Part shown: positions 39,379 to 47,652 of the stretch, in pieces
Numbering within the stretch: position 1 is the first letter of the stretch
How the letters are laid out: every line of letters begins with the position of its first letter
Assembly (NCBI GenBank): GCA_029978905.1
Contig: JAPOIM010000001.1
Location: forward strand, 159,871 to 223,359
Direction: 5' to 3'
Length of the DNA stretch: 63,489 nt
From: Planctomycetota bacterium
GTDB taxonomy: Bacteria > Planctomycetota > Planctomycetia > Pirellulales > UBA1268
The notes under the pieces: generated by a model
What the model saw: the letters and a program-made list of their open reading frames with translations, nothing else
Databases searched by the model: none
Told to the model about the DNA's origin: nothing
Made by a program: the position numbers and the translations under genes

Positions 39379-41463
39379 ATGAGCACAGTCGATCCACGTC
39401 AGGTCGAGGTTGCCCGCCAGCAGATCATGTCGCTGGTGCAGGAGATCGAACAGCTCTCCCGCAACGACATGGCCGAAGCCGATTTCTTTCGTGGCCTTCT
39501 CGACCGTGTGCTCGAGGCTATGGGAGCGGCAGCAGGGCTCGTGTGGCTCGCCAATGAGGCTGGTCGGATCGAGCCGATCTGCCATCACGGGTTGCAGAAC
39601 ACGGGACTGACAAACAGTCCCGAGGCCCAAGAGGCGCACAGCAAGCTAGTGTCGTCGCTGATGGCGGCGGCAGGGGGGATGCTCGTCCCGCCGCGTGCTG
39701 GCCTTGCGGGCCCCGACGGACAGCCCGTCGCCAACAACCCCACCGACTTGCTGGTGGTGGGCGTGCCTATCGACCGTGCCGGCACGAAGGCCGGCCTGAT
39801 TGAGGTGCTGCATCAGCCCAACATGCCTGATGTGGAACGAGGCTACCTGCGGTTTCTTGAGCAGGTTGGCGGGGTAGCGGGCAGTTACCTCGAGCGGCGG
39901 CAGTTGCGGTTGCTCGATGCCCAGGGCACGGCCCTCTCACAGGTCGACCGCTTCGCCCGCACCGTCCACGAGTCACTTGACCCCGTCGCCACCGCGTTTG
40001 TGCTGGCCAATGAGGCCCGTCGGATCATCGGCTGTGACCGCGTGAGCGTGCTCGTCAAGAAAGGGCGACAGCTCCGGCTGGAGGCCGTCAGCGGGCAGGA
40101 ATCGATCGAACGTCGGGCGACCGCGGTGAAGGCCATCGAGTCGCTCGCTCGCGCGGTGGCCAGGGCGGGCGCCCCGCTGTGGCACCCCACGGCAGGCCGC
40201 GAACTGCCACCACAGATCGAAGAAGAACTTGAAAACTACATCGACGAGTCGCATGCCACCTCGCTCGCGATTCTTCCACTCGAACGCCCTCGTCCGGCGC
40301 CGGTCGTCAAGCCTGGTGGCGTCGACGCTGTGGCAGTCGCCCGTGCGGAGGCGGCCCCCAAGACGAAGCCCGACCCTGTGGGCGTACTCGTGGCAGAGTG
40401 GTTCCAGTCGAGCACCTTTGACGGTGGCAAGCAGGCCCGCGTGGAAGTCGTGGCGGAACATGGTCGGGTCGCGATTGCCAACTCCGTCTCCCACACCACT
40501 TTGCCGCTGTATGGCGTGATCAGCCTGCTGAGCAAGTCAAAGGCGCTCACCTCGGCCCGCAACATGCCGAAGACCGTGCTCGCAACGCTGGTGGCGATCG
40601 CCGTGATTGCGGCATTCGTGCTCGTCCCCGCCGACCTCAGGCTCGAAGGCTCCGGCACGCTCGAGCCCGTGCACCGACGCGATGTCTTCGCGCGGATCGA
40701 CGGCGTGGTCGAACAACTCACTGACCAGGCCCGACACGGGGCAGAAGTGCAGGAGGGAGATCTCCTTGCCGTGCTTCGCAACACCGACTTAGAGGTAGCG
40801 ATCACGGATGTGCTGGGACGAAAGGCCTCCAGCGAAGAGGAGCTCGTCTCCACGCAGCGAGCCCTCGCCGACAGCACGCTCTCCACAGCCGACCGCACCC
40901 GTCTCTCAGGGCGGTCCGCCCAGCTGCGTCGGGAGATCGAGAGCCTCGACACGCAACACAAACTGCTGCTCTCCAAACGCGACAACCTCGAGGTCCGCAG
41001 TCCTATTGATGGTGTCGTGGTCACCTGGCAGGTGCGTGACCGACTGCTGCTCCGCCCCGTGGAGAAAGGGCAAGCCCTCCTCTCGGTGGCTGACAAATCG
41101 CGTGAGTGGGAGCTGGAAATCCACATGCCGGACGACCGCCTCGGGCACGTGAACCGGGCCTACATGGAAGCCTCCGAGAAGGGAGAACCGCTCGAGGTCG
41201 ACTACGTGCTCGCGACCGACCCTGGCACGCGGCACTACGGCACGGTTCGCGACATCCACGAACAGGCCGAGGTCCGCGGCGAAGAAGGCAACACCGTCTT
41301 GGTGCGGATCACCATCGATCCGTCGCGGCACGACAAGGAAGAACTCGGTGCGGGAGCTACCGTCACCGCCATGATCAACTGTGGGCCTCGCTCACTGGGC
41401 TACGTCTGGTTCCACGACCTGATCGCCTTCGTGCAGTCGCAGATCCTCTTCCGTCTCTGGTAG
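39379..41463 (+). CDS. GAF-GAF-HlyD fusion protein with one membrane span
   Basis: This 694-residue protein has two GAF-like sensory domains in its cytoplasmic N-terminal part (about 30-175, and 195-375 containing DRVSVLVKKGRQLRLEAVSG). One helix (TVLATLVAIAVIAAFVLVPA, about 397-417) follows, then an outward membrane-fusion (HlyD) part with lipoyl halves around a coiled-coil hairpin: GTLEPVHRRDVFARIDGVVE and VRSPIDGVVVTWQVRDRLLL. It ends in a beta-barrel with a C-terminal LIAFVQSQILFRL. HlyD adaptors normally bridge inner and outer membrane pumps; a GAF input on the cytoplasmic side suggests gating by a small molecule. GGAGG lies 11 bases before ATG 39379. Confidence 0.83.
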   Translation: MSTVDPRQVEVARQQIMSLVQEIEQLSRNDMAEADFFRGLLDRVLEAMGAAAGLVWLANEAGRIEPICHHGLQNTGLTNSPEAQEAHSKLVSSLMAAAGGMLVPPRAGLAGPDGQPVANNPTDLLVVGVPIDRAGTKAGLIEVLHQPNMPDVERGYLRFLEQVGGVAGSYLERRQLRLLDAQGTALSQVDRFARTVHESLDPVATAFVLANEARRIIGCDRVSVLVKKGRQLRLEAVSGQESIERRATAVKAIESLARAVARAGAPLWHPTAGRELPPQIEEELENYIDESHATSLAILPLERPRPAPVVKPGGVDAVAVARAEAAPKTKPDPVGVLVAEWFQSSTFDGGKQARVEVVAEHGRVAIANSVSHTTLPLYGVISLLSKSKALTSARNMPKTVLATLVAIAVIAAFVLVPADLRLEGSGTLEPVHRRDVFARIDGVVEQLTDQARHGAEVQEGDLLAVLRNTDLEVAITDVLGRKASSEEELVSTQRALADSTLSTADRTRLSGRSAQLRREIESLDTQHKLLLSKRDNLEVRSPIDGVVVTWQVRDRLLLRPVEKGQALLSVADKSREWELEIHMPDDRLGHVNRAYMEASEKGEPLEVDYVLATDPGTRHYGTVRDIHEQAEVRGEEGNTVLVRITIDPSRHDKEELGAGATVTAMINCGPRSLGYVWFHDLIAFVQSQILFRLW

Positions 41464-41512
41464 GGATGGAACCCGGCCCACGTCACCGCTGATCCAGCAG
41501 GGAGTCTCAGTC

Positions 41513-42493
41513 ATGTTTTTCGTTCGACAGCCCGCACGTGCGGTGCCGTTCATTGCCGTCATGGCTTTGGGTGTAGTCCAGGGGCCGGCGCTTCGCCACG
41601 CAGAATCGGCCGAAGGCGAGCCGGTCCTCGAGCGGTGCCTGGTGTCGCTGGTGGAAGAAGCGCAGGTGCCCGCCCGCGAAGCCGGCGTGCTCGTCGAACT
41701 CCAAATCCGTGAGGGAGACGTGGTCAGCCGCGGCGACCTTATCGCGCGGATCGACGACAGCCAGCCGGATTTTGACCGCCGGAAAGCGGTGGCCGAACAC
41801 GCGCAGGCAAAAGCGAAGGCTGCGAGTGATGTCGACGTCCGCTACGCGGTGGCCGCCGAGCAAGTAGCCAAAGCGGAGTACGACAAGGCCAACGAATCCA
41901 ACAACCGAGTGCCCGGCAGCGTGACGCGGGTGGAGTTGGATCGTCTACAGCTGACCTGGAAACGTGGCGAACTGCAGATCGAACAGGCCGAAGTTGAGCG
42001 GCGGCTCGCTGAGATGGCGGTGCAATCTCAGGAGGTCGACATCGCTGCCGCAGAAGATGCGGTCGGCCGCCGAAAGATTCTTGCGCCACTTGATGGCGTT
42101 GTGGTTCGCGTGTTTCCCCATCTTGGAGAATGGATGCAGCCGGGTGATCCGCTGGCTCGCGTGGTCCGTGCCGATCGGCTGCGGGTCGAGGGCTACGTGG
42201 ATGCCTCACAGTTTGACCCCGACAAGGTTCGCGATCGCCCCGTGACGGTGAAGGTCACTCTCGCCGATGACCGGCAAGAAGCATTCACCGGGCGGATCGT
42301 CTTCACCAGCCCGATCGTGGAGTCTGGGGGTGAGTATCTCGTGTGGGCCGAAGTGGAAAACCGGCAGCTCGAGGATGGCCACCCGGAGGAGTGGATGCTA
42401 CGTCCTGGTCAGACTGCCCAGATGACGATTCACTCGCAACAGCAGCCCCTCCCGCCCGTGCGGCGAACCCGCACCGAGACCGCCTCTCGCTAG
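41513..42493 (+). CDS. HlyD-family periplasmic adaptor
   Basis: This 326-residue protein has an N-terminal signal/anchor (VPFIAVMALGVVQGPALRHA). The first lipoyl half is EAGVLVELQIREGDVVSRGD, followed by a coiled-coil hairpin with KWKRGELQIEQAEVERRLAE-like heptads. The second half is ILAPLDGVVVRVFPHLGEWM, followed by a barrel. It is short compared with RND adaptors (about 370). It probably pairs with the two other HlyD-bearing proteins of this locus. It starts 50 bases after the GAF-HlyD gene and ends 7 bases before the M50 fusion gene. Confidence 0.84.
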   Translation: MFFVRQPARAVPFIAVMALGVVQGPALRHAESAEGEPVLERCLVSLVEEAQVPAREAGVLVELQIREGDVVSRGDLIARIDDSQPDFDRRKAVAEHAQAKAKAASDVDVRYAVAAEQVAKAEYDKANESNNRVPGSVTRVELDRLQLTWKRGELQIEQAEVERRLAEMAVQSQEVDIAAAEDAVGRRKILAPLDGVVVRVFPHLGEWMQPGDPLARVVRADRLRVEGYVDASQFDPDKVRDRPVTVKVTLADDRQEAFTGRIVFTSPIVESGGEYLVWAEVENRQLEDGHPEEWMLRPGQTAQMTIHSQQQPLPPVRRTRTETASR

Positions 42494-42500
42494 GATCACG

Positions 42501-44756
42501 ATGGCCACCGCCGAGGCATTTCGCTCCAGCACAACCCGCCCGGTCGGCCTTCGCCGCCGTGGCGACTTGGTGACGATCCGCCAGGTCTACCAGGGCCAGG
42601 TGTGGTGGGTGGTCAAAGACCCGATTGCCTTGGCGTACTTTCGCTTCCGGCCGGAAGAGTTTGCCCTGCTGGAAATGCTCGACGGGAAGAAGAGCCTCGA
42701 GGAACTGCAGGAGGCCTTCGAGGCGCAGTTCCCTCCGCGGCGGATCACCCTCGAAGAGGTCTCACGCTTCGTCTCGATGCTCCACCGTTCGGGGCTCGTG
42801 ATCGGCGACCGGCCAGGGCAAGGGCCCCAACTCTTCGAACGCCGCAACCAACGGATCTGGAAGCAGTGGGTCGCCTGGTTCTCGAACGTGATGGCCCTGC
42901 GGTTTCGGGGCATCGACCCGGATCAGATCCTCAACCGGCTCGATCCCTGGCTCGGCTGGCTGTTTAGTGTGCCGGCGCTCATCGGAGCCATGGTGCTCGT
43001 GACGGCTGCGGGGTTGCTCGTGAGCGTGAACTTCGGAGAGTTCCGCAGCAAACTGCCTGAGTTCCAGCAGTTCTTCGCGGCTGGCAACTGGATCTGGCTC
43101 GCGGCGGCCCTGGGGATCACAAAGGTCATTCACGAGTTTGGCCATGGCATCTCGTGCAAACGGTTTGGTGGCGAATGCCATGAGATGGGCGTGATGTTTC
43201 TCGTCTTCACGCCCTGTCTCTACTGCGATGTGTCGGACAGTTGGATGCTGCCAAGCAAATGGAAGCGGGCGGCCATCGGGGCAGGGGGGATGTATGTCGA
43301 GGTGATCATCGCCTCGATCGCGACCTTCCTGTGGTGGAACAGCCACGAGGGCCTGTTCAACCAGCTCTGCCTCGACGTGATGTTTGTTTCAAGCGTGTCC
43401 ACGATCCTGTTCAACGCCAATCCGCTGCTGCGATACGACGGCTACTACATCCTCTCCGACATCCTGGAGATTCCGAATCTCCGCCAGAAGGCCTCGAGCA
43501 TTCTTGGCCGCACGGCAAGCCAGTGGTGCCTTGGCATCGAGCAGCCCGAAGACCCCTTCCTTCCGCAGCGGAAGCGGGAGCTCTTTGCCCTCTATGCCAT
43601 CGCGTCAGCGGCGTATGGCTGGTTGATTACGGCGTCGATTTTCTTCTTTGTGTGGAAGGTGCTCGAGCCCTACCGACTGGAGGTGCTCGGACGGGCACTG
43701 GCGATGGCGGCGCTGTGGGGCTTGGTGGTGCGTCCGTCGATGGGTATTTGGAAGTTCCTGAAGGTTCCGGGGAGGCGTGATCAGGTGAAGGCGTTCAATC
43801 TCGTGACCACGATCACGGTGGTGGTGGTGGTGATCGCAGCGATAGCCCTGATTCCCATGCCGCAGCGGGTGTGGTGCGGCGCGGAGGTCCGGCCCGACGA
43901 TGCCGAAACGGTGTACGTCACCGAAGAGGGCCGACTGGAAGAACTGCTTGTCCGCGCCGGTGACACCGTCGTCGAAGGACAGATTTTGGCCCGCCTCTCC
44001 AACGTGGATCTCGATCTGGAGATTGCCGACCTCGAGGGCCAGGTGTCGCAGTTCCAGGCACGGTTTCAGTCGCTGCAGCGGGAGCGGTTTACCGATCCGG
44101 ACGCGAGCCTCGAAATCGGGACCGTTGAGGAGTCGCTGGCGAGTGCGGAGGAGCAGTTGGCCAAGAAGCTCACCGACCGTGAGAAGCTGGTGCTGCTCGC
44201 CCCGACCTCCGGGATCGTGTTTCCCAGCGACTCCATCCCGGAGCGAGACGATCCCTCTGGCCGTCTGCCCGAGTGGCATGGATTGCCGCTCGACGAGCAG
44301 AACATCGGGGCGACGCTGCGGGAAGGCACGGTCTTTTGTCTGATCGGCGAGCCCGAACGCCTCGAAGCCGTGATGCTCGTCGACGAGTCCGAAGTGGAGT
44401 TTGTGCAGAAGGGCCAGCCTGTCGCCCTCAAACTCGACGCCCTTTCCTGGCTCACGATCCGTGGCGAAATCGAGCAGATGGCCGAAAACAGGGTCGACAC
44501 GATGTCGCCAAGGCTGTCGGTAAAAAGCGGCGGCTCTGTGCCGACCGTGACCGACGCCGCCGGTCGCGAACGGCCGATCTCCGCCCACTACGAAGCCTCG
44601 ATGCTGCTCACCGCGGACGAAGCCGAAAGCCTTGGCCTCGAGCCGGGCGTGCTCACACCTGGCATGCGTGGCACGGCCCGCATCGACGTGGGTAACCGCA
44701 CGATCGGCCAGTGGCTCCTGCGACTCCTCTGGCAGACCTTCAACTTCCGGCTGTGA
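42501..44756 (+). CDS. PqqD-like / M50 site-2 protease / HlyD three-part fusion
   Basis: This 751-residue protein has three parts. Residues 1-100 resemble the PqqD-type winged-helix peptide-binding (RRE) fold: DLVTIRQVYQGQVWWVVKDP, FALLEMLDGKKSLEELQEAF, and VSRFVSMLHRSGLV. Residues about 150-450 are a membrane M50 metalloprotease with zinc site HEFGH (211-215) and third ligand Asp313 in NPLLRYDGYY. The C-terminal 290 residues are a HlyD-like adaptor with lipoyl half VTEEGRLEELLVRAGDTVVE and barrel. M50-HlyD fusions annotated as peptide zinc metalloproteases occur next to RiPP genes in other bacteria, but no precursor peptide or radical SAM gene is visible here. Domain order is clear; the substrate is unknown. 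Confidence 0.85.
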   Translation: MATAEAFRSSTTRPVGLRRRGDLVTIRQVYQGQVWWVVKDPIALAYFRFRPEEFALLEMLDGKKSLEELQEAFEAQFPPRRITLEEVSRFVSMLHRSGLVIGDRPGQGPQLFERRNQRIWKQWVAWFSNVMALRFRGIDPDQILNRLDPWLGWLFSVPALIGAMVLVTAAGLLVSVNFGEFRSKLPEFQQFFAAGNWIWLAAALGITKVIHEFGHGISCKRFGGECHEMGVMFLVFTPCLYCDVSDSWMLPSKWKRAAIGAGGMYVEVIIASIATFLWWNSHEGLFNQLCLDVMFVSSVSTILFNANPLLRYDGYYILSDILEIPNLRQKASSILGRTASQWCLGIEQPEDPFLPQRKRELFALYAIASAAYGWLITASIFFFVWKVLEPYRLEVLGRALAMAALWGLVVRPSMGIWKFLKVPGRRDQVKAFNLVTTITVVVVVIAAIALIPMPQRVWCGAEVRPDDAETVYVTEEGRLEELLVRAGDTVVEGQILARLSNVDLDLEIADLEGQVSQFQARFQSLQRERFTDPDASLEIGTVEESLASAEEQLAKKLTDREKLVLLAPTSGIVFPSDSIPERDDPSGRLPEWHGLPLDEQNIGATLREGTVFCLIGEPERLEAVMLVDESEVEFVQKGQPVALKLDALSWLTIRGEIEQMAENRVDTMSPRLSVKSGGSVPTVTDAAGRERPISAHYEASMLLTADEAESLGLEPGVLTPGMRGTARIDVGNRTIGQWLLRLLWQTFNFRL

Positions 44757-44772
44757 CCGCCCTCGGTTCCTC

Positions 44773-45597
44773 ATGTCGCCTTGCCTGACTGGCATCACGA
44801 TCTACCCGATCAAAAGCCTCGACGGCCACGATGTCGCTGAGGCTTTGGTGCTGCCCGGCGCGGGCCTCGCCAACGACCGTCGCTGGCGGCTGGTCGACAT
44901 GGAGGGCCGGGTTCTCAACGCCAAACGCACGCCTCTGTTTCATGCCATCCGCGCGGCCTTCGATCTCGAGCAGCGTCTCGTCACGCTCTCCACTGGCTCG
45001 GCGGCTCCTGAGACATTTCCGATCCAGCCTGGCAGTCACGGCCCCTGTGGGTGGCTCTCCGAGGCCTTCGGCATGGACGTCTTGCTCGAAGAGCGAGACG
45101 GTGGCTTCCCGGACGACCGCGACGCCCCCGGTCCAACGCTTGCGACCACCGCCACGCTGGAAATGGTCGCCGCCTGGCACGGCTTTGATCTCGACGAGGC
45201 TCGCCGCCGGTTTCGCATCAACCTCGAGGTCGATGGGGCACCGCCCTTCTGGGAAGACGCGATCGCCTCGCCGCTGAGGCCCCATGCGGCGACCAACCTG
45301 CCCGTGGACCCGTATGCCGACCTCCCGCCCCCTGACCCGCAGCAGTTCTCGATCGGCGATGCGCGTTTCCTCGCCACAGGTGTCTGCCGACGATGCGTCG
45401 TGCCGACCCGCAAAAGCAGATCTGGCGAGCCCGAGCTCGGCTTTCGCGAAATCTTCGAAGCCCACCGTCGCCGAGCTCTTCCCAAGGGCGTCGACGCTAC
45501 CGCCTGGAACGGTTTCTATCGGCTGGGGATCAACACCCGCGTGGACACCGCCGGGCAAGAGGCCGTCTGTTGCAACGCGCCGGTGCAACGCGGCTGA
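44773..45597 (+). CDS. MOSC domain protein (mARC-like)
   Basis: MOSC proteins bind molybdenum cofactor or a related sulfur carrier through a conserved Cys. This 274-residue protein has an N-terminal MOSC_N barrel (ITIYPIKSLDGHDV, LANDRRWRLVDMEGRVL) and a C-terminal MOSC core with TGVCRRCVVPTRK, which holds the likely ligand cysteines. Soluble; no export signal. ATG 44773 lies 16 bases after the M50-HlyD gene, so it may be co-transcribed with it, but it is also a common stand-alone gene. The frame is open further upstream inside the M50 gene, and that extension is rejected. Confidence 0.87.
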   Translation: MSPCLTGITIYPIKSLDGHDVAEALVLPGAGLANDRRWRLVDMEGRVLNAKRTPLFHAIRAAFDLEQRLVTLSTGSAAPETFPIQPGSHGPCGWLSEAFGMDVLLEERDGGFPDDRDAPGPTLATTATLEMVAAWHGFDLDEARRRFRINLEVDGAPPFWEDAIASPLRPHAATNLPVDPYADLPPPDPQQFSIGDARFLATGVCRRCVVPTRKSRSGEPELGFREIFEAHRRRALPKGVDATAWNGFYRLGINTRVDTAGQEAVCCNAPVQRG

Positions 45598-45609
45598 GGC
45601 CACATTCGT

Positions 45610-47160
45610 TCAACTGGCGCCGGGGTCACCGTAGAGGGCGTCATCACCCATGCCGTCGTCATCACGAGCGGCTGACACCAAGTCCCAAACCATCGCTCGC
45701 TCAAACTCCGCCCATGCGGCAAGCATCGCGAGCTGATCTGCCGCGAGATCGGCAAAGTTGATCGGGGTCATCTCACCAGCGTAGTAACCGGCCAGGGACT
45801 CCCGCAGTTCTGCCCGTGACTCATCCGTATTGGCGAGGATCAACGGTGCGGCATCGCGGGAAGTAATCCGGGGGGGCAGGCGGCGTTCACGAGGCTTCAG
45901 CTCGTCGGCAAGTCCACCATCCGGCCCCATGCTGCCAACTCCCACCAGCACGGGCCCAGGGACGTCTCCAGAGGCCGCACCTCCGAGGATCGGAGCCACA
46001 TCCGCAATCCCGGGGGCACGATAGTACTCCGCTCCCATGTAGTCGACGACATAGCCTAGGTCTTCCAACACGCCCACCGTCACCCGGCTGAGCACCGCGG
46101 GCACCACGGCACCATCGTCACCGTTGACCGGATACGAAGACGTCATCAACTCGCCGAACATCGGATAGTTGTTGAACACGCTATCCCGCCAGTGACAGCC
46201 GTAGCTCCCTTCGTATTCGGGCTCGCCCACGGTGCTGACCTCGAAGAGAGGGACGCTCTCGCCACTCGCTCCAAAAATCTGGTTGAACTCGCGGACAGCG
46301 TTGGCCCCCACATACACCGGATCATCCGTGCCGATGCCAGCGACCAAACTGGTGTAGCTTCCCACGCTCTGCCAGAGCGTGCCAAACCCGATGACATGCC
46401 CGATCTCATGGGCGATTGTCGTTCCCAAGCCGATCGCAGACTGAAAAGCCGCGTTGATCGTCATCTGGCCGATGTAGGGCAGGCCGTCTTGCGCGAAGCC
46501 ACCGTTCGCCGGGCGGCCCGTGTTACCGAGACGGATGTCCGTGATGCCGGCCAAGGCAATCACGCCGTCATCCAAGTCAGCAACGTCGACGTGGATCAGG
46601 AGGTCATCGATCACGCTACCATCAGGCAGTGTCACATCTGGCACGTCGCCAATAATCACGCTCTCCCAAAGGCGGGCCGCCGCGTAGAAGAGCGACTGCA
46701 CACTGTCGGAGACACCCACATCGAACGCAAAATCGATGTCGTACCTGCCGCCTCCATGATTGGCGTCGATGGCGTCGTAAATCGTGACCGACGCGGTGAG
46801 TTCTTCCTGCCATCCATTCTGTGGCGTGACGGACACGACGAATGTCTCCAGGCCTTCGCTGACCTGACTGGGGTCGCTCTGCGTCTGGATCTGAAACGTC
46901 TTCTCGGTCTCCCCGGGAGAGAAGACCAACTCATGAACCTCGTGCAGGTAGTCCACCCCGAGCGTGGCAGTTCCCTTTGCGGTTGAGATCACCACGCTCT
47001 CAAGCTGGTCTGAGGGAGCGTCGATTGCCACGCGAAAGAGGGCAGCCTCGCCCTCGCTGACAAAATCGACCACCGGCGTGAGCATGAACATGGTCGGGCA
47101 TGCCCGACGCTCGAGCGCCTCGCCTCCGAGACCGTGTTGCAGCACCCGCGTTCGTCTCAC
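45610..47160 (-). CDS. Calx-beta / leishmanolysin-like metallopeptidase, surface protein
   Basis: This 516-residue protein begins with a short basic region and a planctomycete-type motif LERRACPTMF instead of a normal signal peptide. A Calx-beta-like domain (about 30-125; VSEGEAALFRVAIDAPSDQ) is followed by a zinc peptidase: HEIGHVIGFG (about residues 248-257), the likely third ligand His in GCHWRDSVF, and a Met-turn-like ELMTSSYP. This arrangement (HExxHxxG, later HW, then ELM) resembles the M8 leishmanolysin family more than M10. The last 130 residues are acidic/Gly-rich with no domain. It converges with the MOSC gene. Confidence 0.78.
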   Translation of the reverse strand: MRRTRVLQHGLGGEALERRACPTMFMLTPVVDFVSEGEAALFRVAIDAPSDQLESVVISTAKGTATLGVDYLHEVHELVFSPGETEKTFQIQTQSDPSQVSEGLETFVVSVTPQNGWQEELTASVTIYDAIDANHGGGRYDIDFAFDVGVSDSVQSLFYAAARLWESVIIGDVPDVTLPDGSVIDDLLIHVDVADLDDGVIALAGITDIRLGNTGRPANGGFAQDGLPYIGQMTINAAFQSAIGLGTTIAHEIGHVIGFGTLWQSVGSYTSLVAGIGTDDPVYVGANAVREFNQIFGASGESVPLFEVSTVGEPEYEGSYGCHWRDSVFNNYPMFGELMTSSYPVNGDDGAVVPAVLSRVTVGVLEDLGYVVDYMGAEYYRAPGIADVAPILGGAASGDVPGPVLVGVGSMGPDGGLADELKPRERRLPPRITSRDAAPLILANTDESRAELRESLAGYYAGEMTPINFADLAADQLAMLAAWAEFERAMVWDLVSAARDDDGMGDDALYGDPGAS

Positions 47161-47652
47161 CGTCTCAGACTCCTGTGGTACACGGCAGCAGCGTCACAAC
47201 CGCCTGCTCGCGCACTCCTTCTGGTGTACTTCGCCGCGGTCATTATCGCGAGAAATTTTTTCAGGAACTCTCAAGTCGGCATCGTCGTCAATCTTTATGT
47301 CGAGGAAATCTCCCACAGGCCGCAAAAACGGCCCAAACGGAGCGATCCGCGGCCCACACCCAATGATCAAATCTGCGGGTTGTGCCGTATAGACAACTGG
47401 TGCAGCGTCGGGGCGGCGCGTCTGAAATCACCGGCACAATCTGGTCGAAGTCCCGAGTGCGGGGCGTGGCAATTTGCCATCGAGTCCAGCGTGTGCCGTG
47501 TTCAGCGTTTCGCCGAGACACTCGCAAGGGCGAACGAAACGTTGCCACTTCAGCGTTCCTTGCCGGTTCGCGGCGGTGGTTTCTACAATCCCAGGAAGGG
47601 GCGAGCGAATCCGATCGATCCGGAAGACCGGTCGGACAGTGCCGAGCCAATC
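47161..47652. other. 492-base divergent intergenic region
   Basis: No gene, RNA or repeat is seen here. The frame upstream of the next gene is open without a stop, but translation has no plausible start with a ribosome binding site or coding-type composition. It includes a short AT-rich patch (about 47245-47275). It must contain promoters for both the metallopeptidase (minus) and the giant surface protein (plus); I could not pick out convincing -35/-10 boxes. Confidence 0.5.

Noticed and set aside
42501-42800. RiPP biosynthesis cluster (radical SAM, YcaO or precursor) next to the PqqD-like domain.
   Set aside because: No such enzyme or short precursor-like gene was found between 36774 and 47653; only the recognition-like domain is present.
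47134-47652. Upstream in-frame extension of the giant surface protein (173 residues).
   Set aside because: No ribosome binding site or conserved signal; the basic region plus LEERLLL motif begins at ATG 47653.
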